From Sepioteuthis lessoniana (lineage: Eukaryota > Mollusca > Cephalopoda > Myopsida > Loliginidae): a stretch of DNA of 64,000 nucleotides. The notes under the pieces were generated by a model. That model made no database searches, was not told the origin of the DNA, and was given only the letters and a program-made list of their open reading frames with translations. Positions 10,915 through 21,254 of the stretch are shown one piece after another. The translations under genes and the position numbers were made by a program. The DNA is taken from the NCBI GenBank assembly GCA_963585895.1, contig OY757939.1, positions 32,513,595 to 32,577,594 of the forward strand, written 5' to 3'. How positions within the stretch are numbered: the first letter of the stretch is position 1; each line of letters begins with the position of its first letter.

Positions 10915-11110
10915 AGCAGTACCACTTGGACTCTATTGAAATGCATGGAGAAAAAGCTAGATGGGAACTAGACAAGGATGCTATGTGCTATTTTGAACAA
11001 ATCCTGGAAGCAGCACCCTACAAAACAGCAGCTATACAGCCAATTAACTCCCATTTCATAAATCATTCTGGAGAAGGAAGAACGAACTCATAAGTGACGT
11101 TCTCCTATAC
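10915..11110 (+). mobile_element. Degenerate RTE LINE fragment
   Basis: Matches the RTE 3' segment seen at 15180-15390 in order: 'ggagaaaaagctagatggg', 'gaacaaatcctggaagcagc', 'cagctatac', 'ctggagaaggaagaacgaac', 'gacgttctcctat'. It is heavily diverged, with no open frame. Confidence 0.6.
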
Positions 11111-11114
11111 ATGA

Positions 11115-11629
11115 ACACACCTGTGCAGACACCGGATACCGTTAAGAGGATTTGCCAAGAACGCTGAGTATTAGAGACGGTATTTGGGCAAAGAACTGAG
11201 GGTGTGTTTATTCCGCTCTGGTCGAGGAACGATATATACATTCTTTTTTAACATTTTGTATTTCAATTACTTATCTTCTCTCTCTCTCTCTCTCTCTCCA
11301 CCCCAATCGTATTCTTCTTCTTCTCCACCTCCTCTCTGTCTGTCTTCTTTCAAAACATCTTAATAAATTTCTCTCTTTTCCTCTTCCTCATCTTCACTCT
11401 TTCTCTTTCAACACATTTTTTTCTTTTTCTTCCTCTTTCTTTCCTTTCCTCCTTCCCACACACACCATAGCAGTAAATGTTTTTTTTTTTAGTTTTTTTC
11501 TCTCTCTCCTTCCCAAATCAAATGTCTTTTTTTTTTTCCTGTGCAACAGAGACAACAAGTAGAAAAACGCTAAATTTTGTTGGTTGCTTTTTTCTCTTCT
11601 TTTCTTTATTTCCAAACCAGGAATCTCCG

Positions 11630-11666
<37 letters not shown>

Positions 11667-12343
11667 ACAAAAAATAAATCATGCCAATTTCGTTTTGTTG
11701 TCGTTTTGTCTCCGAAAAACAAACAAAAAAAAAAAAGAAAAAAAAAGAAAAACTACTTCTCATCTTTCTTTTCAATTATATCCGTCTTTTGTGGCACTTA
11801 AAAAACGCGTTTAATTTCTCCACTCATTGTGCACCTCGGACAAAACATTAGGTTGCTCTTATGTAACAATTTAAGATGTAAATGGAGTGGACAAATTGTA
11901 CTTGCTCCACGGTCCTCACACTCTACCGATCAGCCTCTGTTAAAGAGAACAACGCGTTTTTATGAGAGTTAAAACTCAAAGGAAAAAGAAAAATATAAAA
12001 GAGATACTTTAACTAAGCAAATATCAATTCATTTTTCACGTACGAACACACATACATAGATAAAATTGTAAATATCTGTTATCTACCTATACTTATTCCA
12101 ATATAAAAACACTTATATGAACGTATGTATTTTAAATTCAAAACACAGGAAACATGTCTATATGATTATCCTCTCTCTCTCTCTCTCTCTCTTTCTAATT
12201 GCATATGGATGTTTTCAAAATCACTTTAAACACGTAGACCGAAAGAAATAGTTTTTTGCATATTTCTTCTTTTTCGTTGTCTCTTATTTCGACATCTTTA
12301 CGGTAATATTCGGTCAGAATATTTGACATGCGCAAAAGCATGG
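11115..12343. other. Low-complexity region upstream of the secreted-protein gene
   Basis: Holds (TC)n tracts near 11279-11299 and 12172-12191, T/C-rich stretches, and a 29-base A run at 11635-11663. No exon was recognised; lysine-rich frames here are translations of homopolymers. Confidence 0.5.
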
Positions 12344-12464
12344 CGCTGACTGCAAACCGGAAGCTCTGAGTCGAAAGAATGATTATTCCACTTTAAGAAA
12401 ATTGATCATCGAATCCCAGTTTCAAGTTCTTTTCACTTCCGTGTACGTCAACCAAATTAAACCA
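12344..12464 (+). pseudogene. Decayed fragment of a paralogue of the downstream gene
   Basis: This stretch aligns, same strand and order, with coding positions about 14077-14226 of the next gene: ctgactgcaaaccggaarct, ctgagycgaaa, 'gattattcca', 'attgrtcatcgratcccagt', 'gtctacgtcaacc' and 'ttaaacca'. It has deletions and no usable frame. It looks like the tail of an upstream tandem copy that was lost or recombined away. It ends about 105 bp before the ATG and may lie in the promoter or 5' UTR. Confidence 0.7.
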
Positions 12465-12569
12465 CGTAATCTGTAAAAACAAAACAATTGTGAAAGCACC
12501 ATCGCTTGCAGGCATTAAAAAAAAAGGAAGCAAGGAAAGACCTTCCTTGATGGTCCATTTCGGCCCAAA

Positions 12570-14588
12570 ATGATCGTCTTATTTCAAATCCTCCTTACGA
12601 TTCACCTTTTTGGTGACAGCGTTTCTCGGGACGTACCCGTGGCGATTCAAGCGGAAGAATTCGAACCAAAGTACTTTTCTACTTCCAAAAAACTCTCACC
12701 GGCCTCTGTTTGGCTCCTGCACTCCAAGAAAATTCTTTGGTGTTTTTGCACTACCAGAAAACTCAGCCTTCAGATTGTCAACATTGATTATTCCAACGAT
12801 GGCGACCGTGATACAGTAAATGTATTCTTGGATTCAACCCGCGTCGGAAATTTCACTACTTACTCGAAGAGCCATGGCACCCAGGAATGGAATATGTTCC
12901 TCAGCTCCGGACCGTTGGATTTCGATAAAGGATTTATAAAAATAGACAAAGGCTCCCATAATCTGACGATTAAATTAACCGAGGGAAGCAGCAAAGAACT
13001 AGAACTAAACAGAGTCGATTTGATTGTTCGAAGCCCTGTTCCTCGAGCCCGAGTCGTTTTCAACAAAGGTTGTAACGCAAAAAACTGTTTGGTTAACCCC
13101 GTTCCTGACCGTCGCAAAATCCATACACCTGGCATTAAAAATAAGAAAGTTTCGTCTCAACCCATAGAACTTACGCACAATTCCCAAACTCCTAACCAAG
13201 AATTCAGCGTTCAGATGTCACCTACGTCTCACTATGGCGGTAGTTTCACATACCGTCAGAGTGGAAAGGCTAATTTATCGGAAGAATGTGAAGGATGCTT
13301 CCTGGCTATGCAAAAACGGAAAAGTAACCCTTGTTCCAAAGAAGAGAAGGTTAAAATGGAACTTTATACTAAATCGCCTCGCGCTTATAGAATACGCATG
13401 GCCGACGAATCAGTTCAGCTGTGCAATAAAACTAATTTTGCTTTGTTCTCTGTCGGCACCAGAAACGGTATTTGTAATTTTACGTCGGCATTAAACGACA
13501 AGAAGTGGCTTTTTTATAGCATTTCAAAACCGTCGGCTTCCTTTCCTGACGTCATCAACGCTACCTGGAATACAACTTATATCATTAGCTACACAATGGA
13601 AAAATACAAGATGGTTATGTATGCTGAATACGATTGTATCAAACTGACCGTTTCTCTCTCCAACATTGTTGGCCAGGATGAATCTGTTTATATAACAGCA
13701 TCTCTTAACTGGATCGGCCAAAAAAACAACACCCGGATATTCACTCGGGATAAGTCGGAACAAAGTTGGATATTTCAGTTAAAAAAACTAGTTCCTGACG
13801 TCAACTTTTTCATTTTTGATTTTCGCGGTGAAGGCATCCAGCATCGCGTGTGTGTCGATTATATCTTTCTGGAAGTGTTTACAACTCCACCGATTTCAAT
13901 TAGTTTATTCCGAAAAAACGAAATTGAAATCTCCGGATCGACTGAGATTGAAAAGTCCATTCCAAAGATGTGGGTTCATATTCTGGGCAAACATTTCAAA
14001 GAGTTCGTGCCCGTTCACAATCTTCAGTTTTCCGTCTTCAGCAACGCTTCCAACCAGTTCATACCATTAATAGTACTGACTGCAAACCGGAAACTCTATC
14101 TGCAGACTCTGAGCCGAAATCCGGATTATTCCAGTTCCAGCTATTTCGAAATTGGTCATCGGATCCCAGTTCCGAGTGCCGTTCGCTTTACTGTTTCTAC
14201 CGTCTACGTCAACCCCTTAAACCAAGTGTGGGAAGTGATCTTCAGTGATGCCAGCACAACTACACTGCGTATCGACTATACAAAAGGTATGACTGATATA
14301 GTCATCACCAAACAAAATTATTTGGTGTCGATTTCTCCTTCGGCTTTTGGTCTTCTGCCAATCGTTGTGTTCCAGGCGAAATGGCTAAACGACTATTCGT
14401 GTGAATTGTATACAACAAATAACAATACAGGAATCTACGACATGACGTCAAATGTAGAAAGCGATCAACCACCTGTCATTGGATGGCGGCAAGTCTACGC
14501 TAAACAATTCACCTTTTACGGCGCACCGAAACCATCGTCCACTTCAACGTACCGGAGACCACCGAGATTCATTATTGAATCCCTGTAA
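12570..14588 (+). CDS. Secreted glycoprotein with lectin-like N-terminal module (long exon)
   Basis: An uninterrupted frame of 672 codons, far longer than anything else in the window, with balanced base composition. The ATG sits in ccaaaATG and opens a hydrophobic signal peptide (MIVLFQILLTIHLFG). Residues ~22-155 resemble a carbohydrate-binding (CBM6/35-type) beta-sandwich: QAEEF near the start, IDYSNDGDRDTVNVFLD at 72-88, and a GSHNLTIKL strand at 128-136. Residues ~225-440 and ~441-672 are further extracellular beta-rich regions that I do not recognise. About ten N-x-S/T sites (for example N94, N131, N235, N286, N303, N330, N334) and many cysteines fit secretion. No transmembrane segment is seen. 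The stop lies inside CTGTAAGT, a consensus splice donor, so this is probably a large exon and the true protein may continue. Function is unknown. Confidence 0.8.
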   Translation: MIVLFQILLTIHLFGDSVSRDVPVAIQAEEFEPKYFSTSKKLSPASVWLLHSKKILWCFCTTRKLSLQIVNIDYSNDGDRDTVNVFLDSTRVGNFTTYSKSHGTQEWNMFLSSGPLDFDKGFIKIDKGSHNLTIKLTEGSSKELELNRVDLIVRSPVPRARVVFNKGCNAKNCLVNPVPDRRKIHTPGIKNKKVSSQPIELTHNSQTPNQEFSVQMSPTSHYGGSFTYRQSGKANLSEECEGCFLAMQKRKSNPCSKEEKVKMELYTKSPRAYRIRMADESVQLCNKTNFALFSVGTRNGICNFTSALNDKKWLFYSISKPSASFPDVINATWNTTYIISYTMEKYKMVMYAEYDCIKLTVSLSNIVGQDESVYITASLNWIGQKNNTRIFTRDKSEQSWIFQLKKLVPDVNFFIFDFRGEGIQHRVCVDYIFLEVFTTPPISISLFRKNEIEISGSTEIEKSIPKMWVHILGKHFKEFVPVHNLQFSVFSNASNQFIPLIVLTANRKLYLQTLSRNPDYSSSSYFEIGHRIPVPSAVRFTVSTVYVNPLNQVWEVIFSDASTTTLRIDYTKGMTDIVITKQNYLVSISPSAFGLLPIVVFQAKWLNDYSCELYTTNNNTGIYDMTSNVESDQPPVIGWRQVYAKQFTFYGAPKPSSTSTYRRPPRFIIESL

Positions 14589-14592
14589 GTCT
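14585..14592 (+). promoter_or_regulatory. Putative 5' splice site at the end of the long exon
   Basis: The sequence ct|gtaagt overlaps the in-frame TAA of the secreted-protein frame. GTAAGT is the optimal animal donor. If used, the exon ends at 14586 and translation continues in an exon not found in this window. Confidence 0.5.
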
Positions 14593-14711
14593 TAAATATT
14601 TCATCGTCTAAATTTGTGTTTGAAGGCATAAAGAATTATCCCTGGTTTTTTTTGTTTTTTTTTTCAATCCTTTGAACCCATAAGTCTGATATTTTCGGCT
14701 GAGTGGTTTAA

Positions 14712-14965
14712 TACTCCGGTCCATTGGACTAGTGGGTAGAGTGTTCGCCCATGGCCTGAGAGACCGGGGTTCAATCCTAGGTTGAGTCATACCAAAGACT
14801 AAAAAAATGGTACTTAATGCCTACTTGCTTAACACTCAACATTATAGGTAGGGATCAAGGGTAAAGTGGAGCAATCCAGGGAAGGAGTACCGCCCTCTCC
14901 TACACCTCGGTGTAGTAGCTATTGAAAAGGGAGCGTTCGGGTGGCCCTCGACTACTATATAACTT
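14712..14965 (+). mobile_element. tRNA-derived SINE, type II
   Basis: Head with 'ggactagtgggtagagtgtt' and box B 'ggggttcaatcct'. Body: gagtcataccaaagact, 'cttaacactcaacattata', 'aaagtggagcaatccaggga' and 'ggtgtagtagctattgaaaa'. End: 'ccctcgacta..aactttacta'. Other copies are at 22675, 37110 (minus), 60285 and 61868 (minus). Confidence 0.8.
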
Positions 14966-15009
14966 TACTATAATACAATACATCGGACGTTATTTTGCTG
15001 TACACGATA

Positions 15010-15125
15010 GGGTTGATATTTCGGACTGGGCGTTTTTTAGTTGGCACAATATTTCGGAATGAGTCTTATTTTTCTCTATAACGTAGGCTGGATATTTCGG
15101 ACTAAGAGTTATTTTATCGTGGGAA
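15010..15125 (+). repeat. Three imperfect ATATTTCGG-led repeats
   Basis: gatatttcggactgggcgtt, aatatttcggaatgagtctt and gatatttcggactaagagtt begin at about 15014, 15048 and 15091, giving a ~35-43 bp period. Related 'gaatatttcg' and 'cgatatttctg' steps follow the LINE at 15570-15590, so the LINE may have split a small tandem array. Confidence 0.5.
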
Positions 15126-15572
15126 CGCAGTTTCTTCCAGGCAGCGGTCACATCGATACTGCTATATGGATGCACTACATGGACGCTAACAAAACGGCTG
15201 GAGAAGAAACTAGATGGCAATTACACAAGAATGCTGCGTGCAATCCTGAACAAGTCCTGGCAGCAACACCCCACAAGACACCAACTGTACGGCCACCTGC
15301 CCCCTATCACGAAAACTATTCAAGTTAGACGAACCAGACATGCAGGACACTGCTGGAGAAGCAGAGATGAACTCATAAGAGATGTACTCTTATGGATCCC
15401 CACACATGGCCGCGCAAAAGCAGGGCGTCCAGCTCGAACGTACATTCAGCAGCTATGTGAGGATACAGGATGTTGTCCTGAAGACCTACCTAGGGCGATG
15501 AACGATAGGGAGGAGTGGCGAGAGAGGGTCAGGGATATCCGTGCTACCAGCACGATATGATGATGATGATGA
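15125..15572 (+). mobile_element. RTE-type LINE, 5'-truncated 3' end
   Basis: Encodes the C-terminal end of the RTE reverse transcriptase ORF. The 15231 frame reads RMLRAILNKSWQQHPTRH, then RRTRHAGHCWRSRDELIRDV, then GRPARTYIQQLCEDTG and EEWRERVRDIRA, ending in a (TGA)n tail at 15557-15572. The start is truncated in the strand 'FFQAAVTSILLYG', where one frame break separates it from the rest. It is very close in sequence to the copy at 2461-3088. Confidence 0.9.
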
Positions 15573-15574
15573 AT

Positions 15575-16090
15575 ATTTCGTATACCCGATATTTCTGTCT
15601 CCGAGATATCACATTAGATAATAATGATAAAAGCCTGAATGTAGTGAGGATTCATGCGATGTCTATATATAAGATGCCTGCACCCTGCAGAGAAGTTTGC
15701 ATGCTTTTTGATCGATGTGTACGTAAGTATTTTGTGAGCTCAGATGGATATCTGAAGGTCATTTAGGTAGGATTTTTTAAAACCCGGTAAGCTCTCTGAA
15801 GAAAACATTATTAACTATCTCTGGCAAAAAATATAGAATTAATACACTTTAAAAAATGTTGTGTTTTTTTGTGTTGTTTGTTTTGTTTTTATTATTATTA
15901 TTATTATTTAACAGTAAATAAACCAATAACATATAAGACGCAAAACATCTTTTATTTAATAGTTGGCCATTCTGGCTCCATAAAAAATTCCTTAAAGAAA
16001 CTATTTCCGTTTTAGTTGAAGATAATTTATTCCTGAAAATTTTTACAATTAATTTCAATCAATAGAATATTCGCCATTATTTTGAATTAA
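15575..16090. other. AT-rich, nothing recognised
   Basis: Contains a (TTA)n near 15888-15908. No gene recognised. Confidence 0.4.
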
Positions 16091-18260
16091 CTCTGGGTAT
16101 TTATCGTGAAGCTTGTTGATTCATCTTAAATAAAATTCAGCTAGTTTCAAGCTTGAAAAGTTTTGCACGAATGTTTTCACCTGATTTTGAGAAATTCATT
16201 TCGGGCTTCGGTTTCGAACATATGAGACTGTTGATAAAGCTTCTGCCAAAAGATTTCTCTGACTGCTTTGAATCTAACAACATTGCTCGTACTGTTTCCA
16301 CCAACGTCTGATTCATTCTTTCAGCAACTCCATTTTGCTCTGGTGTTTTGGGAACAGCGCGTTCATGGCGTATACCTTTCTTTTTTAATTTTAATTTTCA
16401 AGCTCTCTTGAAGTGTATTCTCCGCCATTTTTAGTGCGTTGTGTTTTAATTTTCTGACCACTAGAATTCTCCGCCATGGTTTTTCACTCCATGAACTTCT
16501 TGAACTCCCTTGTTTTTAAGTATGTATATCCATACAAATCTTGATTTGTCATCAATAAATGTGACAAAGTATTCGGCTCCACTAAGTGATTTTGACTCTA
16601 TCTTTCCACAAACACCATTATGCTCTATTTCGAGTTGTGGTGTTCGCCTTCCACCAGATTTTGGAAACGAGGAACGGTGATATTTTCCACCCATGCTCAC
16701 AAAAGTTGATGTCTTTTATTACATCATAGTCAAAGCCAATCACTATCTTGCTAGCTTCTGCAAATTCTTTGCTCTAAGATGACCAAAATGTCGATGCCAA
16801 ATCTCCTCTTTCGTATCACCACTCGAGCATGTAGTTGCTGCACGGGGTGCCCCCAGTCCTTCAATACAGTTCAAATGATGCATATTCCCAACTTTTGAAC
16901 CTGTAACTACTATTCTTTCCTTTTCATCCAGGGGGGGGGGTCCTCGTAGTGTAATTGTTCAAGTAGTAAGCGAGTTCGAGCTCCAGTTGCGCTATTACGT
17001 TCACTTTCGGACAAATACCCTTGGGAAAGGTATGAACCCCCTTATCATCCCAGCTATGGGCTAAATAGTACCACTCTAGGAGAATGGCTTTGGCATAAAG
17101 GTTGATATGCCATTAAATAAAGGAACCAATTTTCATCCAGAATTTGACAACATGACTCAGTGAATATGAATGACTCTCGACACACTCGAGTGGGATAGTT
17201 TGGGAACATATTGTGTTTCAGACAATCTGCATCTTTCTTGCTTCCTGTCGGACACACTCACACTCAATTCTACAGTCCCTATTCCTAATGTTTCAGCAGA
17301 ATGTTCATCACCCAGGGTTATATCCTCTGCTACATCCAATTTTATGAAATTAATGAATTTATTCACATCGTGACACAAATGACACGTCATCCACGATTTA
17401 TGAGCTTCTTTCGTTATTCGTTAATAACGCATGGTGTGCAAATAGTCCTACAGCTTGATCATTTTTTGAACGACAAGAGTCTGCTAGCACTTTATTAGTG
17501 AAGAAAGCTTCTTTTTTTTTTTTATTAGTTCCATTTAAGACTTTCTTTGAAATCTTCTCGGAGTAATCGACAGTCACGTTTCATGTGTCCATTTTTCCCA
17601 CAGTAAAAACACTTGGGTCCCCTTTTGTTGATGTGATGTTTCGACGTCATAGCTTTCGATTCAGCAGCACCAGTTATCTTTTCTCTAATTTTTGTTTCTT
17701 CATACACCAGTCGTTCAGTCACTAAAGCCCATTTAGGCACATCTGACTTGCTTTGAGTGCTGTCACCAGCATGTCATAAAAATCTGTAAGGCTAGCAAGA
17801 TGTTCAACTATCTTCCTCATCAATGGAATCGCCGATGACAGACAACTCTCCGAATATATCCTTCATCAACTTTATATGTTTGTGAACAGTCTCTCCGTCT
17901 TTCTGTTCAAGGAAATATAGTTTTCTCCTTAACGCTAATTCATTTGCCCACATTTTTAAAAAAATTGGTCTGCCATTTTTTCCACACCATTCCTAGATCG
18001 TCAGGACCCCCAATCAAGTATAAAAGTAGCGGTTCCACTGACAGTACAACCATCGCCAAGACACGACCTTTCCACGATAAGTGTTTTGAGTGTAATATCG
18101 CATCTCTCCTGGAGTTAGAAACAATCTCCGTCTCATTTACGATGTTCCATAAACCGTCTCTAATTAATGCCATTTTGCATTGTATTTTCCAAGTGGCGTA
18201 ATTTGTACCATTTAGCGGCACAAGATGAACAAGTTTTGTTTCCATTGCCATGTTCAATAT
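16090..18260 (-). mobile_element. Fossil Ty1/Copia retrotransposon fragment
   Basis: The minus strand carries, in element order, a Copia gag-type N-terminus (LVPLNGTNYATWKIQCKMAL, near 18230), a CCHC zinc knuckle (CFYCGKNGHMKRDC, near 17600), a protease-region segment near 17200-17390, and integrase segments ('YFVTFIDDKSRFVWIYILK' near 16550; 'TPEQNGVAERMNQTLVETV' near 16300). The reverse transcriptase region and flanking LTRs are not seen. It is broken, with several breaks. It is old enough to contain a SINE insertion (16932-17129). Confidence 0.85.
16932..17129 (+). mobile_element. SINE type I inserted in the Copia fossil
   Basis: A type I SINE (box B-like gcgagttcgagctccagttg; tail 'ttgatatgccattaaataaa') with the 11-bp target-site duplication ttttcatccag at 16921-16931 and 17130-17140. 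Its start is a G run and its body is slightly shortened. Confidence 0.9.
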
Positions 18261-18538
18261 ATTTCTATCATAAAACGATACAAAAACTTTCTCAGTGAAC
18301 GACGAATCAAAAATGACCGAAACAATGTCCCCACGTGGTCTTTATTATCATCGCATGTTGTCTGAGCCCATAATATTTTGTTTGGAATTTACGAACCTAA
18401 TTCCACATAAAAATAAGACATACCTTTTTAATAGCAGCTGTTCATCTTCATATATTCCAGGCAGGATACTTTAACTCAATCAACAAGGCAAAAAACATGA
18501 AGACGACCTTTTAAAACGCGCGCATTGTTCCTTTTTAT

Positions 18539-18580
<42 letters not shown>

Positions 18581-18680
18581 ACAAAAAGTAGGAGCCGATA
18601 ACCTGACTCTTATTCAATATGAAATTCGGGACGGATAACTGACTCGACAATTACATTCATCAGTACTTCTATCACGTACT
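18261..18680. repeat. Unassigned DNA with a (GA)n microsatellite
   Basis: An uninterrupted (AG)n of about 36 bp lies at 18543-18579. The rest, just upstream of the Copia gag start on its strand, could include leader or LTR remnants, but none was delimited. Confidence 0.5.
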
Positions 18681-18689
18681 GACTAGAGT

Positions 18690-19105
18690 GATAATTTCAA
18701 TATTTTCTTCCATGAAGCTCCGCCTTTCGGGTAGGCTGCAGAGGATCATCCTGGTCAATCAACTGCCTTCTGCATTGATGATTGTCATAGAAGATCCATT
18801 TTTCGTCACCTTTAATGATATTCTTGAGAAATAATTTCTCAGCCTTGACAAAAGACTTGTCACTATGAATAGGCGATCTTCCTAATTCTTTTTACTAAGA
18901 GTATGAAGAAGCCAAACGTCCAGCTTACTCACTTTTCATATCTTTATCAAATGGCGGCAGATTGTAGATTGAAATGTGTTGAAGTTAAGTGCTAATTCTC
19001 AAGTGGGAGGATTGCATTCGACTAATTCTCTCAAAGCATCTTAATCGAGCTCTGATGGGCATTCTAATCTCGATTCATCTCTCAAGAACAAATCGCCAAA
19101 ACGAA
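18690..19105 (-). mobile_element. Mariner transposase relic
   Basis: Minus-strand frames read DALRELVECNP, then 'NTFQSTICRHL', then 'DVWLLHTLS', then KAEKLFLKNIIKGDEKWI-like segments in shifting frames. This is the helix-turn-helix to first catalytic Asp region of a mariner transposase (GDEKW corresponds to 'ggtgacgaaaaatgg'). It has several frameshifts and stops. No terminal repeats were identified. Confidence 0.7.
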
Positions 19106-19387
19106 ACATAACAAATTCTGTACATTTAACTCCATCCAGCTCCACCATACACCCAGACAGTTACAGTCAAAACCAATAATCCCTATCACCATCACTTAAA
19201 ACCCACATCTACCTCCCTCTCTCTTTGGACCCTCTCCCTCTCTCTCTTTTATTCCTCTATTTCCTCAATTGCTTAAATGTAGAAAAACTTAAAAAAATGG
19301 TTCTGTCTGAAGAAATTCTTGAATAAAAGAATGAAATATTACAACTAAACCCTTTGTAAGTGTTTAATTTATCCATCTTTCCACCAT

Positions 19388-19389
<2 letters not shown>

Positions 19390-19444
<55 letters not shown>
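19390..19444. repeat. (GT)n(AT)n(AC)n palindromic microsatellite
   Basis: gtgtgtgtgtgtgt runs into about 30 bp of (AT)n and then acacacacac, so the whole block is self-complementary and could form a hairpin. Confidence 0.9.
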
Positions 19445-19646
19445 CTCACTAATGGTTTAATACTTAATATTTTAATATCTCATCCCAAATGTTAATAAAA
19501 AAAATTTGAAAAATGTAAATTGATTCTTAAAATAAAAGTATTTGTTCCAACTTTTTTTGTGGGGGAGGATAGAAATTTTAATGTACAAATTTTTAAATTC
19601 TTACCTTTAATCTTCCCTTGCCTCTTTTCTTACACCTTCATAATAA

Positions 19647-19649
<3 letters not shown>

Positions 19650-19678
<29 letters not shown>

Positions 19679-19680
19679 GT
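19650..19680. repeat. (TC)n(TA)n microsatellite
   Basis: tctctctctctc followed by tatatatatatata. Confidence 0.85.
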
Positions 19681-20052
19681 GATTATTCATATCAGTTTTG
19701 TCTTTTCTTGTATCTGTGTTATATATTCAAGTATTAACTTTCTTTGTACTTTTGTACACATCAAAGTAAAGTAAATTATTATGAGTTTTCTAATTGGTAC
19801 AGACACTAGAAATGAAAATTGAGAAAAAAGATATTAATATTCAATATGGTTAATATTCATTTTTTTTTCTTTCTTTCAGCGATTCTGTCTGTCTTTTGGA
19901 TTATTAAAGACACTGTCCAACCAAGGGAGCTAATTCACTTTTTGGAGGGAAAGCAAATATTTTTCTATTTTAAAGACCACTAGAAATCATGTATGATAAG
20001 AGCTATGTCAATTGTTATAATCTAAGTAAACACCCAGTACAATAACATTATA

Positions 20053-20131
20053 TAATGTTTGCATGTGTAGGTATATATATATATATACATGTATGTATAT
20101 ATATATATATATATATAATGTTTGCATGTAT

Positions 20132-20213
<82 letters not shown>

Positions 20214-20218
20214 ATATA
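20053..20218. repeat. (TA)n microsatellite with a duplicated unit
   Basis: Two copies of 'ataatgtttgcatgtrtagg' (20051 and 20115) each lead into (TA)n tracts. The second tract is about 70 bp and ends in acatgtatgtatat, which also ends the first. Tyr-Ile frames here are translations of the microsatellite, not genes. Confidence 0.9.
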
Positions 20219-20930
20219 TCTATTTTCAAGCATTGGGAAACTGGATATTGAACTAGAATTTTTTTCCAACTATCTGAAAATGATTGACCACCCCATAATA
20301 CTGTTTAATTGGATAGCAAATTTTCTTTCTTTTTCTTAAATAATGTCATCCTCATGCACTACAGTCTAAAAAAAGATTCTAAAAAAAAGTGTTTAATTGC
20401 AATGTTTGTAAAAGCTTTTTTAACATTTGATAAAGAGAATAATAGATGGTTTGTGTCAGTTTTATAATAATGAGATCAAACTATAATCTCATCTTTTATA
20501 TTGGTTACTGGTTAATAAATTTATATATTTTGACTTAACATAATCCCAAGGTGTGTTAAAAAATTGATCAAGACAAAAATGAACAATGAATAAAATGTTG
20601 ATTTTTTTTTTTTTTTTTTGTCCCAAAATAGATACCTTGATCTTCAATACTTATTCCAGTGAGTTTTCTATGGGTTGAAGCACCTTTGAAACTCCTTTCA
20701 TTTAGTGTGAAACTAGTTCATTTCTTCACATCCCCAACTTTCTTAACCTTGAGATGAATTTCAGTTTTGAAAAAAAAAGAAAAAGTTACATGCCTGGAAA
20801 ATATGGACAGTCGTTACACTTTCACAATTCAAGAACATTTTATTCAAGAAATATTGAGACGGGTTTCATAATTTTTTTTTTTCTTTTTTCAAATTGGCAC
20901 TGACTCACTTCAAAGAAATTTAGATATCAG
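20219..20930. other. AT-rich, nothing recognised
   Basis: Poly-T runs; no exon or repeat family recognised. Confidence 0.4.
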
Positions 20931-20934
20931 TTCA

Positions 20935-21200
20935 TACACCCTTTAGACAGCGATGCAGTCAGTATATTCTATGGCCCCAGCCAACACTAGTTAGATTATT
21001 AGAGCTGACAGTTTAAAATGTAGCAAGTATTTCTGTTGCCCTCTGTAGAGTGGTATATATTTTTTCTCTGTTTGAGTGGCTGGCATTGGCAATATAGCCG
21101 AGTTGAGACTACAGGAGCATCTGTTGACTGAAACCCTTTTAAATCGCTCAAATAAACAAAAAGAAATTTAACACGGGAAGAGAAGAAAAAGACAAAAGAA
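20935..21200. repeat. Composite-head stub and a dispersed repeat
   Basis: 20950-20990 (gatgcagtcagtatattcta, 'ggccccagccaac') is the first part of a composite head, minus orientation. 21090-21180 ('gactacaggagcatctgttg', 'aatcgctcaaataaa') resembles 43630-43710, so it belongs to another low-copy repeat. Confidence 0.5.
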
Positions 21201-21254
21201 AGAATACAGAGTGAAGTATACAAATTTATCCTAAGATACTTAGTTCCTGATTAA

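Noticed and set aside
11394-11814. Lysine/phenylalanine-rich frames
   Set aside because: Translation of A- and T-rich tracts; no start context or homology.
13005-13199. Antisense and alternative-frame ORFs inside 12570-14588
   Set aside because: Shadows of the long secreted-protein frame, which alone has a signal peptide and coherent glycosylation pattern.
20008-20269. Several Tyr-Ile-rich frames
   Set aside because: They are translations of a (TA)n microsatellite on both strands; the same applies at 43815-44067 and 44361-44543.
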